A stretch of 64,000 nt of DNA, from contig NZ_JAIVFS010000021.1 of assembly GCF_020829645.1 (NCBI RefSeq), forward strand, positions 1-64,000. The letters run 5' to 3'. Made by a program: the position numbers and the translations under genes. Source of the stretch: Nostoc mirabile CHAB5784. Lineage in GTDB: Bacteria > Cyanobacteriota > Cyanobacteriia > Cyanobacteriales > Nostocaceae. Position 1 is the stretch's first letter; every line of letters begins with the position of its first letter. The notes beneath the pieces are model-generated. The model worked only from the letters and a program-made list of their open reading frames with translations, was not told the DNA's origin and did no database searches. This document shows positions 37,305-46,502 of the stretch, one piece after another.

Positions 37305-38191
37305 GTATTAATTATTGCTGTGCTAAATGCTTAGGTATCAGCAACCCTCCCGTTCTGAGGATACCCATCTGCCCAACAGAAACTAACATCTTCGCTAGAA
37401 ATTTTTTACACAAACTTCAAATGCTGACTCTGGAGACAAGAAAACTTTATGGTGAGCTTATGCTATATCGACAATTTTGCCATGCGATCGCTCCTATCCT
37501 TCAAAGCAAAACCCTCCAAGTTTTATTCACTGGACGAAAAATTAAGATTATATAAAGATTTACGATGATTCAGCCTAAAGTCAGATGTTTGCGATATTGT
37601 AAATAACGTTTAAATAAAGAGGAACAGTAGATATTTCTACTTAATTGCAAATTTACCTGTCAGTCAAAAACTTTCAAACTAGCCCGTGTCCTATAGTTCT
37701 TCAACAAGCACACATATTTTTCGTGATTAAAACAAATAAAATTTTCCCAGTCGTCCTCAGTCACACTACATAGTGCAACCTCCCAGACGACTAATTATTT
37801 TGCTCGGCGTCCACAATAGATATCTTACAAAAGGTACTGTTGCACTCTCGTGGTTAAAGGTTACAAGGAAAAAGAAGACGGCCAAAGGTTAAAGGGAAAA
37901 GGGGAAACAAAAGCATCCCTTACCCCTTTATCCCTTAATCCTTATTCCCTGAACCTCTGCCCAGCTTCTGCAAAAAGTTTAAGGACTGCTTGGTGAATTT
38001 AGAGTTTTGTGGTGGTAATTACCGTACAAAAGCGAATTTACCAGTAATTTAGTAGAGTTTGTTATGGTATAGTTAAAAAGTTAAGACTAGCTTTACCAAA
38101 ATTACACCACTCTACGATCCGGCAACAATTGCAGAATGGTAAGCAGTTTTAATTAAGTATTTACCAACAAAATCTGAATTCAATCGAGGTT
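37305..38191. other. 890-bp AT-rich gap between divergent genes
   Basis: No ORF with coding character was found. An imperfect inverted repeat of AAAGGGAAAAGGGG and CCCCTTTATCCCTT type lies around 37890-37945. The stretch may hold long leader or promoter regions for the divergent genes at 37304 and 38192. No small RNA could be supported by eye. Confidence 0.4.
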
Positions 38192-38410
38192 ATGACTCAG
38201 CAAGTGATTCACCCAATGGTGAAATTGCAGCGCAACGTGCAATCACTCATAGAATCGAACATTATCAAGCCAAGCGATAGCATCTGGAAAATCGCTTTGC
38301 TCTACGGTAATGAATGGCAGCACTGGAAACAGGAACTGCTTGACTTTGGCTTTAGTATGCAAGACCCAGTTAGTGAATTGCTAGCTGTAGAAACTTGGGA
38401 TGAGGAATAG
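38192..38410 (+). CDS. Small cyanobacterial protein, DUF4327-like
   Basis: 72 residues: MTQQVIHPMVKLQRNVQSLI, then IIKPSDSIWKIALLYGNEW and LLDFGFSMQDPVSELLAVE. Soluble, helical, acidic end. It appears to belong to the DUF4327 family of about 70-residue cyanobacterial proteins. The stop TAG is the first triplet of a GGGAATA array. Confidence 0.75.
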   Translation: MTQQVIHPMVKLQRNVQSLIESNIIKPSDSIWKIALLYGNEWQHWKQELLDFGFSMQDPVSELLAVETWDEE

Positions 38411-38452
38411 GGAATAGGGAGTAGGGAGTAGGGAATAGGGAATAGGGAATAG
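38404..38452. repeat. Heptamer array, GGGAATA/GGGAGTA
   Basis: Tandem AATAGGG/AGTAGGG heptamers begin in the last codons of the DUF4327-like gene. Confidence 0.9.
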
Positions 38453-38503
38453 GAATTTTTAATATTCACCACTTCCGATTCCCCACTTGCAACTCCCCAC
38501 TCT

Positions 38504-39775
38504 CTAAACTTGGCAAGCAGCTAAGGCCGCAGCTAATTCCTTGGCAGTCTGGTGGCGATCGCGTGGCAATGGTTCTGTAACGCGATCAATTACATCTCTT
38601 AATTGGGAACTAATAGTGGGAACTTTTGCCACATCAAACCTGAAGTTTCGCCCTCGTTGGCGGTAATACTTGAAAGGGTTTTCGCCTGTGAGCAGAAAAA
38701 TCAGCGTTGGCCCAATTGCATACAAATCTGATTGAGTTAAAGGTTGTCCTCGTTCTTGTTCAGGAGCGCAGTAACCTTCTGCACCAATACGAGTACCGGG
38801 GGCTGTGCCAATTTCCTTAACAGCGCCAAAATCTAGCACCACTATGCGATTTAGTGAACTTCGCACCATCAGGTTAGCGGGTTTTATATCGCGGTGAATC
38901 AGTGGAGGCTCTTGGCTATGAAGATATTCTAAAATATCGCAGGTTTGGATCATCCAAGCGATCGCTTGGCTTGGCGTAACTGGGCCAGTGGTATAAACAC
39001 GTCTCTCTAAATCTTGTCCGTGGATTAGTTCCATTGCCAAGTATTTTTTCCCGCCTTCTACAAAGAAGTCGTAATACTTGGGAATTCCCGGATGGTTAAG
39101 GGATTTGAGAGTATACGCCTCTCGCTTAAATAATTCTTGAGCTTTGGCAATTTTTACCATATCAGCATTCATTTGCTTCAACACCAGCAATTGTGGCATA
39201 CCCGCAACTTGACCAGCCGCATCCCAAGCGAGATAAGTAGTACCCATACCTCCTTGTCCGAGAGTTCGCAACACCTGATAATGGCGAATTTTCTGTTGTA
39301 CTGAGAGAGGTTGGCCGCAGTGGATGCAAAACAGATTGTTTGGGGAATTGCCTTCATGGGTGCAAGTGTATCTACCTTGGGCTGAATGGAGTGTTGCAAC
39401 GGCGTTTTCTTCTGTTTCTTGCATTTGTTGCGATCGCACACCAGTTTCTAGTACTGTTACATCCTGAATTTGGAATTGCAGTATTGGGCCTCCCTGTGCC
39501 AGTTGCAACAGGGAATTATCCGGTAACGGACTCTGAATCACAAGGACACCGTTGAGAAAAGTCCCATTAGTACCCTGACTAATCAGCCGCCAACCACCGC
39601 CATTGTCAGCAGAATCTACTTGTCTAAGTTCTAGATGATGCCGCGAAACTAAACTATCAGTTAAAACAACATGATTATCTGCCGCTCGACCAATCCGAAT
39701 TATGGAAGAGTTCTCAAAGCACCACTGCTGGAGGGGCGTTTTCTGTTGCGGTTCTAACAGAGTCAGACTAACCAC
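38504..39775 (-). CDS. FHA-domain serine/threonine protein kinase
   Basis: 423 residues. The FHA domain (about 1-110) has IIRIGRAADNHVVLTDSLVS and RHHLEL, binding phosphothreonine. A zinc-ribbon-like CTHE...FCIHCGQPL follows (about 138-158), then a Hanks-type kinase (about 168-420) with LGQGGMGTTYLAWD, LVLKQM (Lys), LIHRDIKPANLMV (Asp) and VLDFGAVKEI (DFG). The start is GTG 39775. The PP2C phosphatase gene lies 140 bp upstream on the same strand, so the two may form a phosphorylation switch. Confidence 0.93.
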   Translation of the reverse strand: MVSLTLLEPQQKTPLQQWCFENSSIIRIGRAADNHVVLTDSLVSRHHLELRQVDSADNGGGWRLISQGTNGTFLNGVLVIQSPLPDNSLLQLAQGGPILQFQIQDVTVLETGVRSQQMQETEENAVATLHSAQGRYTCTHEGNSPNNLFCIHCGQPLSVQQKIRHYQVLRTLGQGGMGTTYLAWDAAGQVAGMPQLLVLKQMNADMVKIAKAQELFKREAYTLKSLNHPGIPKYYDFFVEGGKKYLAMELIHGQDLERRVYTTGPVTPSQAIAWMIQTCDILEYLHSQEPPLIHRDIKPANLMVRSSLNRIVVLDFGAVKEIGTAPGTRIGAEGYCAPEQERGQPLTQSDLYAIGPTLIFLLTGENPFKYYRQRGRNFRFDVAKVPTISSQLRDVIDRVTEPLPRDRHQTAKELAAALAACQV

Positions 39776-39795
39776 AATACAACCTACAAGTTAAG

Positions 39796-39905
39796 AGGGA
39801 GTGGGGAGTGGGGAGTAGGGAGTAGGGATTAGGGATTAGGGATTAGGTATTAGGAAAATCATTCCCCAGTCCTCATTCCCCATTCCCAATTCCCCATTCC
39901 CCACT
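39796..39905. repeat. Heptamer and C-rich arrays
   Basis: GAGTGGG, GAGTAGG and GGATTAG heptamers followed by CATTCCC-type repeats fill the kinase-phosphatase spacer. Confidence 0.85.
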
Positions 39906-39915
39906 CCCCATTTTT

Positions 39916-41898
39916 TTAACTTTCCAAATTTGGGCGTACTTTTGCCCGAACAAGTATACCAGTAATATTGTCGTGACCATTGTGTTGGTTCGCCAAATCA
40001 ATTAAGTCTGTAACGCCCCGTTCTAAGTTAGCGCCAGAACTAAGTAAGGGTTCTAAGTGAGTCTGCCAATGGGTTTCTATTAAATCATTATCTGATAGAC
40101 CGTCCGATACCAACAGCAGAAGAGTATCTTCATTGATTTCAAAAAAGCCCACATCGGGATTAATCGAGTTTTCGTCACGAGGCCCCAAAGCTTGGGTGAG
40201 TTGGTAGGCATCCGGGCGGGCGTAAGCTATGCTTGTTTCTACTCCGCGCGTAATTTCCCGTTGCCCAACTTCGTGATCTACTGTGACTTGTTCTAGTCCC
40301 CGCTTACGCGTCAAGCGATAGAGACGGCTATCTCCCACATGAGCAACTGCTGCTTGAGTGTCTTGAATTAACAGCATTACCAGAGTTGTACCCATGCGCC
40401 CAACTCCAGAACGGGCATCTTGTTGATTGAGCTTGTAAATCGCCTCATTCGCTAAAAACACTGCCTCACGAATGCTATCTTCCGTTGGCAGTTGGTTGGT
40501 AATCCAGTGTTCTTGAAAGTATTGCCGTAGGGTGTTGACTCCTAACTCACTGGCTATTTCGCCGCCAGCGTGTCCACCCATACCATCACAGAGAATATAC
40601 AAACCATGCCCTTGCAGGATTCGACTTTTGGGCAACTCCAGCTTTTGAATTTTGGTTTCAATGCCAAAGTAGTCTTCGTTATGATGACGTTGACGCCCCA
40701 CATCTGTGCGTCCTGCATCTTCTAAGCTACTTAACTGCATCGCCAGCACAACAGTTGGCATATCATCACTTTTGCTAATGATATCTTCCGGCTCATCTGA
40801 TTGCGGGATAATTGGCACAGCAGTATTTTTCTCCTTTATTGGGGGTAAAGTTGCAGTTCCTAGTGCTTCCAGTTCAAGAGAGATTTCCTCCAAACGCGAT
40901 CGCAATTGTGCGATCGTCTGAATCTTACCTAGCTCTAAATCCCCCAACATCTGGACTACAGAGCCAAATTGAGTGCGTTGAGACTGCCTAAATAGCGCTT
41001 GCCAAACCCGGCCCAAAGCTTGAATGGTTAACGGTTGCTCTGGAATAGCAGATGTTTCGGCTTCGGCATCTTCTGGCGACTCGGTGACAGGCAAAGAATT
41101 GGATGATTCCACATACAACCTTTGTAGCGCCAGCGTTTGGTCTTCATCCAATCGCAAATTCGACAAATCTAAAAGGCTTTGACGACAACCTACTGGTTCC
41201 AATAATGCCCAAAGTTGGGTCATTTCATAACACCAGTGTAAAATTTTTAACGAACTTGTTGTTTCTTCTTGCCATAAATCGAGTAAAAGCTGCCAATGTG
41301 AGCGGTCTTCGATTATGACTACCTGCATATTTTCCTGCTGCCATGCATCGTGAATCGGCGGTATCCCCGGCTGACCTTGGTATTGTAAAGCAATATAAAG
41401 TTTAGCAAGGTGAGGAATTCTACTTGCTTCCACTGATGGCGTTAGCAAATCTGATTGCTGACTTGTTAGTATTGCCTCAATGGGTGATATTTGATACGGC
41501 TGGCAGTCTAGAACTCTCACACCTACATCAGTAATGGTGGCAGTTTCCGTTTGAGCAGGTAGCGGATCTAACAATTGATAGCGCTTTTGGGAGTCTAATG
41601 CAATCTGAGAACTAACGGATAGAGGAGATGATGAAGATATTGCTCTCTCATCTCCCTCTACTCCCACATCTCCTTCATCTTTCTCTACTCCCAAAGCTTT
41701 CGCAGTCGTTTCCTGAGCAATAATTGCCCAAAACACTGTTCCACATTCTGTGCCACAGTTATGACAACGTAGTGCATTCACAGGTACATCATCGGTACTG
41801 CATTCAGGACAGACCTTGTGGGTCAGGGACGTGCCACAGCTTTGACAAAATTTATTGCTATTGGGGTTTTCAAATTTACACTGAGGGCAAATCAGCAT
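39916..41898 (-). CDS. PP2C-type protein phosphatase with zinc ribbons
   Basis: 660 residues. The N-terminal double zinc ribbon (1-55) has CPQCKFENPNSNKFCQSCG then CPECS...CHNCG. A long middle region (60-380) is helical and low in known motifs. The C-terminal PP2C domain (about 395-655) has GRQRHHNEDYFG, ILCDGMGGHAGGEIASELG, RMGTTLVMLLIQ, AHVGDSRLYRL and LLLVSDGLSDND, with the metal-binding Asp residues intact. Likely opposes the neighbouring FHA kinase, whose own ribbon suggests a shared mode of binding. Confidence 0.92.
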   Translation of the reverse strand: MLICPQCKFENPNSNKFCQSCGTSLTHKVCPECSTDDVPVNALRCHNCGTECGTVFWAIIAQETTAKALGVEKDEGDVGVEGDERAISSSSPLSVSSQIALDSQKRYQLLDPLPAQTETATITDVGVRVLDCQPYQISPIEAILTSQQSDLLTPSVEASRIPHLAKLYIALQYQGQPGIPPIHDAWQQENMQVVIIEDRSHWQLLLDLWQEETTSSLKILHWCYEMTQLWALLEPVGCRQSLLDLSNLRLDEDQTLALQRLYVESSNSLPVTESPEDAEAETSAIPEQPLTIQALGRVWQALFRQSQRTQFGSVVQMLGDLELGKIQTIAQLRSRLEEISLELEALGTATLPPIKEKNTAVPIIPQSDEPEDIISKSDDMPTVVLAMQLSSLEDAGRTDVGRQRHHNEDYFGIETKIQKLELPKSRILQGHGLYILCDGMGGHAGGEIASELGVNTLRQYFQEHWITNQLPTEDSIREAVFLANEAIYKLNQQDARSGVGRMGTTLVMLLIQDTQAAVAHVGDSRLYRLTRKRGLEQVTVDHEVGQREITRGVETSIAYARPDAYQLTQALGPRDENSINPDVGFFEINEDTLLLLVSDGLSDNDLIETHWQTHLEPLLSSGANLERGVTDLIDLANQHNGHDNITGILVRAKVRPNLES

Positions 41899-42086
41899 AG
41901 TGGAAGTTCCTTTATTCCCGTTCCAAGGTGCTTCTAGCCACTAAGATCCAAGGTGCCACAATTGGCTGTCCCTGACTACAGTAGACCTACAAGAGATTGT
42001 AGTTTATCAATGAATTTTGGTGGCAGTATTAATTGTGACGCATATTAGATGAATATTTAATATATTGGCAGGTAATTGCTTATAAA

Positions 42087-42180
42087 TGGGGGAGTGGGGA
42101 GTGGGGAGTGGGGAGTGGGGAAGATGAGGGGATAAGGGAGAAAGAAGCAATGCCCAATGCCCAATACTCAATGCTCTATT
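42087..42180. repeat. Heptamer array, GAGTGGG, with TGCCCAA copies
   Basis: GAGTGGG heptamers at 42091-42120, then AATGCCC-type copies, between the phosphatase and the binding-protein gene. Confidence 0.85.
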
Positions 42181-42181
42181 G

Positions 42182-43000
42182 TCAAGAATCTGGCAATTGC
42201 GGAGGGTCAACGTTAAACCATTTTTGATAAATTTGCTTGTAAGTGCCATTGGATAACAAAGTCGCTATACCTTTGTTAATTGCATCCAGATGGGGGGAGT
42301 CTTTAGGTGTAGCAATCCCGTAGTATTCTTCAGTAAGCAGATCGGCAACAACTCTGATGCCTTGGAGTTTGCCATTTTTAATCGCATACAAAGTTGCGAA
42401 AGCATCGCTAACGACAGCATCAACATTGCCATTGAGCAAGTCTTGGAAAAATTCTGGTCCAGAATTAAAAGTACTAATTTTGGCGTTGGGAATGGTTTTG
42501 GCAAAATCTGCCCCAGTGGAACCAATTTGTACAGCGATTTTTTTACCTTTGAGACTATTGAAGTCTTTAATATTTTGATTGTCTTCGCGGACAGCGATCG
42601 CTAGTCCAGCTTTAAAATAAGGTCGTGAAAAAGCAATTGTTTTCAAGCGTTCGGCGGTAATCGTGATTCCGCTAATTGCTGCATCGACTCTTTTAGCTTG
42701 CAAAGTCGAGATCATGCCATCAAAGGGCAGACTTTCAAACTGGACTGCAAAACCTGCTACTTTAGCGATCGCATTCATCAAATCAATATCAAAACCTTCC
42801 AAGTTACCGCTAGCCCTTTGGATTTCAAAAGGGATAAACGTAGGGTCTGTGGCAACCTTGAGAAGTTTAGCATCTGGGTTAGTAGTGGGATAGAAATTTT
42901 TACAGGCAATAATCAGTAGTAGACAGCCTAAGCTTAGAATTAGCTGGTGCCACTTGAGGTTAATTAATTTCACTGTCAGTAATTCCGTTCTATCAGTCAA
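42182..43000 (-). CDS. Amino-acid ABC transporter substrate-binding lipoprotein
   Basis: 272 residues. Signal segment HQLILSLGCLLLIIAC ends in a lipobox (LIIAC), so it is membrane anchored through Cys. The SBP_bac_3 fold shows LLKVATDPTFIPFEIQ, NLEGFDIDLMNAIAKVAGF, RVDAAISGITITAERLKTIA, GKKIAVQIGSTGADFA and GNVDAVVSDAFATLYAI. It likely binds basic or polar amino acids. No permease or ATPase gene is adjacent. A GTG start about nine codons in is an alternative to the ATG used. Confidence 0.9.
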   Translation of the reverse strand: MTDRTELLTVKLINLKWHQLILSLGCLLLIIACKNFYPTTNPDAKLLKVATDPTFIPFEIQRASGNLEGFDIDLMNAIAKVAGFAVQFESLPFDGMISTLQAKRVDAAISGITITAERLKTIAFSRPYFKAGLAIAVREDNQNIKDFNSLKGKKIAVQIGSTGADFAKTIPNAKISTFNSGPEFFQDLLNGNVDAVVSDAFATLYAIKNGKLQGIRVVADLLTEEYYGIATPKDSPHLDAINKGIATLLSNGTYKQIYQKWFNVDPPQLPDS

Positions 43001-43237
43001 TATTCACGATACTTGTCATCATGTTATAAGGAAGAATACATCCGTCAGCAGCCAGAATCCACCATGAATTCTGGGTGACTAATGAAAGTTTAAGACCCCC
43101 ACTTTCTTGAAAAGTGATGCTTATGCGGATGCTCGTTCTTCACTATCGCTAACAGCTCAAAAGCTTCCTGCGATCTGACTTTTCGCTAATTGCCTTTTTG
43201 TGTGTTCTCTATTCTGACTTCCAATTTTGAACTTCTT
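43001..43237. promoter_or_regulatory. Divergent spacer, binding protein / aminotransferase
   Basis: Promoters for both divergent genes must lie in these 237 bp. A possible hairpin (CCCACTTTCTTGAAAAGTG) lies near 43097. Confidence 0.3.
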
Positions 43238-44437
43238 ATGGCTGCTACTACCCCTGCTTACCGAATTGCTGATTTGTTCGCCGAACGAGCTAGAAATATC
43301 GCACCACCAACTTATAGTACAGAGTTAACCAAAATCGCCACTGTCAGCTTTACCTACGGTCTAGCTGACCCAATTCTCTTTCCTCACGCTCACTTGGCTG
43401 CTGCAAGTGCTGCTGTGCTGGCAGAAGAGGCTCCGATCGCTCTCAATTACGGCCCACCTTCAGCTCAACTATACGAGCAAATTATCCTCCGCTTGCAGGC
43501 TAAAGGAATCACTACCGATCGCGATCGCCTCATCATTGGCTATGGTTCTGGTCAGATTCTGGGCTTGCTACCAGATGTGTTTGTCGAACCTGGTGATGTG
43601 GTAATTGTGGAAGGGCCAACCTTCCTGGGAGTAGTTGTTAGATTTGTCCAAGCTGGCGCACGCATAATTAGTATTCCTGTGGATGAGTTGGGCATGGATG
43701 TAGATGCCCTAGAAGTAACATTGAGCGACTTGAAGAAGCAGGGCATCCGGCCCCGGTTTATTTACACCATCCCCACCTTTCACAATCCCACTGGCACTAC
43801 TATGCCGTTATTTCGCCGTAAAAAACTGGTAGCATTAGCGGCTGAATATGGGGTGCTGGTGGTAGAAGACGATGCTTATAGCGATTTGCGCTTCCAAGGA
43901 GAAACTGTGCCCTCCCTGGCAACCCTCGACAAGGAGGGGTGGGTATTATATGTAAGTACCTTCTCGAAAATTATTGCGCCTGGTATAAGGTTGGGATGGG
44001 CTTGTGGCGATCCAGCGATTATTGAGCGGCTAGCAATGTTCAAAAGTGAGGGGCCTGTAGGGCCATTTGTCAGTCATGTGGTGGCCCGCTATTGTGCCAC
44101 AGGCAAACTAGATAATCACATTCAGGAGTTAATTGCCTGCTACAAGCATAAGTGCAATTTGTTGTTAGAAGCGATCGCTCACGAGTTTCCCAGTGATATA
44201 GTTGCAAAGCGTCCCGATGGCGGCTTCTTCGTTTGGTGTAAATTGCCCTCAGACATTAGCGCCAAAGCACTCCTAATGGCTGCCAGTGAACACGGCATAA
44301 CTTTTCTGCCAGGGACTCGCTGCTACACCAATGGAGAAGGGGATGATGCTATCAGGTTAGCTTTTAGCTTTCAGCCAACTCAGAAGATTGTTGAGGGAAT
44401 CGCTACATTAGGAGCAGTGTTGCGCGAATGGCGGTAA
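43238..44437 (+). CDS. PLP-dependent aminotransferase, class I/II (LysN/MocR-like fold type I)
   Basis: 399 residues from ATG 43238 (MAATTPAYRIADLFAERA); the 16 upstream codons are not family-like. Motifs are LNYGPPSAQLYEQI, IIGYGSGQILGLLPDVF, IYTIPTFHNPTGTTMP (Asn-Pro-Thr-Gly) and YVSTFSKIIAPGIRLGW (aldimine Lys), with an R near the end (AIRLAFSF). This type includes 2-aminoadipate and aromatic or valine-pyruvate-like transaminases; the substrate is not determined. The stop TAA is the first triplet of a TAATTCG array. Confidence 0.9.
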   Translation: MAATTPAYRIADLFAERARNIAPPTYSTELTKIATVSFTYGLADPILFPHAHLAAASAAVLAEEAPIALNYGPPSAQLYEQIILRLQAKGITTDRDRLIIGYGSGQILGLLPDVFVEPGDVVIVEGPTFLGVVVRFVQAGARIISIPVDELGMDVDALEVTLSDLKKQGIRPRFIYTIPTFHNPTGTTMPLFRRKKLVALAAEYGVLVVEDDAYSDLRFQGETVPSLATLDKEGWVLYVSTFSKIIAPGIRLGWACGDPAIIERLAMFKSEGPVGPFVSHVVARYCATGKLDNHIQELIACYKHKCNLLLEAIAHEFPSDIVAKRPDGGFFVWCKLPSDISAKALLMAASEHGITFLPGTRCYTNGEGDDAIRLAFSFQPTQKIVEGIATLGAVLREWR

Positions 44438-44483
44438 TTCGTAATTCGTAATTCGTAATTCGTAATTCGTAATTCGTAATTCG
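44435..44483. repeat. Heptamer array, (TAATTCG)x7
   Basis: Seven tandem copies of TAATTCG, the first of which provides the TAA stop of the aminotransferase. It is the reverse complement of the array family at 17458. Confidence 0.95.
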
Positions 44484-44485
44484 TA

Positions 44486-44592
44486 CCTTGTTCCCAGTCT
44501 CAGACTGGGAATGCTCTTTGGGAGGCTCCCGGCTCCCGTATCAGTGGCAGCAGGCCAATGAAGACCATTTCCTTTTTAGAACCTGGAAACGA
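44486..44592. repeat. Dispersed repeat with perfect palindrome
   Basis: A palindrome at 44491-44511 (arm TTCCCAGTCT around one C) is followed by GGAGGCTCCCGGCTCCC and a closing CCTGGAAACGAG. It resembles the dispersed CCCAGTC...ACTGGGAACGAG repeats of Nostoc genomes. Confidence 0.7.
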
Positions 44593-44623
44593 GATTTTGA
44601 TTTTTAATAAATTTTGTCAATAT

Positions 44624-45247
44624 TTAAAAAATTTGTTCTAAGCGTTGGAAATCGCGCTGCACTTCATACCAGAGACTTTTATTATGGGGGTCTGTCTTCA
44701 GAGCTTTTTTGAGATAAATTCTGGCTTTGAGTAGCTGGTTTTGGGAAATTAGCGCCCGTCCCCAAATTTGATAGGCGATCGCTAGCCATTGGCGAACTTC
44801 TGCATCTGTTGACAAACGATCTGCTAAAGCTTCCGCCAGGGCGATCGCTTGCGGAAATCGTCTTTCTTGCAAAAATCGCTGCAATTGCTCATAAGTCTTC
44901 CACTTCAGCCGTTCTTCTATTTCCAATACATTAGGCGGCTTTGGTTTCCCTGGTTCTTGGCTTGTCACCGTTGTTACTGGTGTTTTCTGCCTATACGTTG
45001 CCTTAGCATCATCACGCCCAGATGTTGACACCTGAGTTGAATGTGCCACAGCCTCCTCTGGCAGTACCACCGTCAGCAGGAGTTTGTACGCCTCTGTCAA
45101 CGCAATAAACTTATCTTTGGCTTTGTTGTCATCTGGGTTGATATCGGGATGATATTGCTGCGCCAATCGTCGGTAAGACGCTTTGATGTCAGCAAAAGAA
45201 GCTCCCGATCTCAAACCTAGTAAACGGTAGCAATCTCCAAGATCCAT
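44624..45247 (-). CDS. J-domain (DnaJ-like) protein
   Basis: 207 residues. The J-domain (about 5-60) has YRLLGLRSGASFADIKASYR, the HPD motif in QQYHPDINPDD and FIALTEAYKLLL. A linker follows (70-110), then a helical region (110-205) with AIALAEALADRLSTDAEVR and ARIYLKKALKTDPHNKSLWY, resembling TPRs. It stimulates DnaK ATPase activity. There is no G/F-rich or zinc-finger region, so this is a type III J protein. Confidence 0.9.
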   Translation of the reverse strand: MDLGDCYRLLGLRSGASFADIKASYRRLAQQYHPDINPDDNKAKDKFIALTEAYKLLLTVVLPEEAVAHSTQVSTSGRDDAKATYRQKTPVTTVTSQEPGKPKPPNVLEIEERLKWKTYEQLQRFLQERRFPQAIALAEALADRLSTDAEVRQWLAIAYQIWGRALISQNQLLKARIYLKKALKTDPHNKSLWYEVQRDFQRLEQIF

Positions 45248-45385
45248 CTTGAGCTATGAGCTATCGAATATCCAGCAAGAGGCTATCAGCTATATGCTTC
45301 ACGCCTAAACTATTAATAATAAGGGCTAATTTGCTATTTTTAAGTTCAATGTTGACAGTTTGTTTGGGGAAGGGAGTGGGGAGTG

Positions 45386-45541
45386 GAGACGCGATTAATC
45401 GCGTCTGTACAAGAGTTAGGAGTAGAGACGCGATTAATCGGGTCTGTACAGGAATTAGGAGTGGAGACGCGATTAATCGGGTCTGTACAGGAATTAGGAG
45501 TGGAGACGCGATTAATCGCGTCTGTACAGGAGTTAGGAGTT
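45386..45541. repeat. 39-bp palindromic tandem repeat, 4 copies
   Basis: Four 39-bp units start at 45386, 45425, 45464 and 45503. Units 1 and 4 hold the perfect 18-bp palindrome GACGCGATTAATCGCGTC followed by TGTAC; units 2 and 3 have a C-to-G change in the right arm. A CCCCCTGCT array (about 45550-45597) follows. The cluster lies just beyond the clpP stop. Confidence 0.92.
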
Positions 45542-45619
45542 ACAATTCTTCCCCTGCTCCCCCTGCTCCCCCTGCTCCCCCTGCTCCCCCTGCTTCCTCA
45601 TCCCCCTACTCCCTACTCC

Positions 45620-46231
45620 CTATTCCCCTGTTATTACCGAGGTTCGTTCTTCAATCACACGGTCAATTAAACCGTATTGTTTTGCTTCTTCGGCAGACAT
45701 GAAAAAGTCGCGATCCATATCTTTTTCAATCTTTTCTATAGTCTGACCGGTTTTATCGGCATAAATGCCATTGAGCTGGTGACGAATCCGCAGAATCTCT
45801 TTAGCTTCAATTTCGATATCGGTTGCTTGTCCACGGGTGCCACCTGAAGGTTGGTGAATCATAATCCGTGAGTGAGGCAATGCTAGCCGTTTGCCTTTGG
45901 TGCCAGCCGCTAGCAGGAAAGACCCCATTGAAGCAGCTAAACCCACGCAAATCGTCACTACATCTGATTTGATATGTTGCATGGTGTCAAAAATAGCCAT
46001 GCCAGATGTAACCATCCCACCAGGAGAATTGATGTATATATAAATATCTTTACCTGGATCATCTGAGTCCAGATACAGCATTACAGCAATAATCTGATTG
46101 GCAATTTCATCATCAATATCTCGCCCTAAGAATATAATCCGTTCCCGGTAAAGGCGATCGTAGATGCTAATCCAATCTGTATATTGTCCTCCGGGCATCC
46201 GGTAAGGAACTTTAGGAACGCCTATAGGCAT
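45620..46231 (-). CDS. clpP: ATP-dependent Clp protease proteolytic subunit
   Basis: 203 residues, serine peptidase ring subunit. The catalytic triad is visible: Ser in [14 protein letters not shown], His in IMIHQPSGG and Asp in [14 protein letters not shown]. Starts ATG ([20 protein letters not shown]). It lies downstream of clpR, as in the cyanobacterial clpR-clpP3 operon whose products form a mixed core. By this context it is probably ClpP3. Confidence 0.95.
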   Translation of the reverse strand: MPIGVPKVPYRMPGGQYTDWISIYDRLYRERIIFLGRDIDDEIANQIIAVMLYLDSDDPGKDIYIYINSPGGMVTSGMAIFDTMQHIKSDVVTICVGLAASMGSFLLAAGTKGKRLALPHSRIMIHQPSGGTRGQATDIEIEAKEILRIRHQLNGIYADKTGQTIEKIEKDMDRDFFMSAEEAKQYGLIDRVIEERTSVITGE

Positions 46232-46248
46232 AACTTACTCCGTTTTTA

Positions 46249-46318
46249 ATTAGTCATTAGTCATTGGTCATTGGTCATTGGTCATTGGTCATTGGTCATT
46301 GGTCATTGGTCATTAATA
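46249..46318. repeat. Heptamer array, TTGGTCA
   Basis: About nine GTCATTG/GTCATTA heptamers lie in the 271-bp spacer between clpR and clpP. Confidence 0.9.
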
Positions 46319-46502
46319 ATTTTTGGTTATTAACAAAGGACAAAGGACAAAGGACGAATGACAAATTAAATCAGTGAACAGTCAACAGTTATCAGTGATC
46401 ACGGTTTCAGTGCTCTTATTTGAAAGAGACACTCCTCACACCACTTGTTAGAAGTGGGGGACTCTGACTCCCAATTGACAAAAAATTCTTAACTGATAAC
46501 TG

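Noticed and set aside
43190-43237. N-terminal extension of the aminotransferase
   Set aside because: The 16 residues are not aminotransferase-like and the ATG at 43238 gives a usual start.
45256-45702. Plus-strand ORFs through the 39-bp and CCCCCTGCT repeats
   Set aside because: Repeat-coded peptide (SGDAINRVCTG, PAPPAPP) overlapping clpP; no family or start signal.
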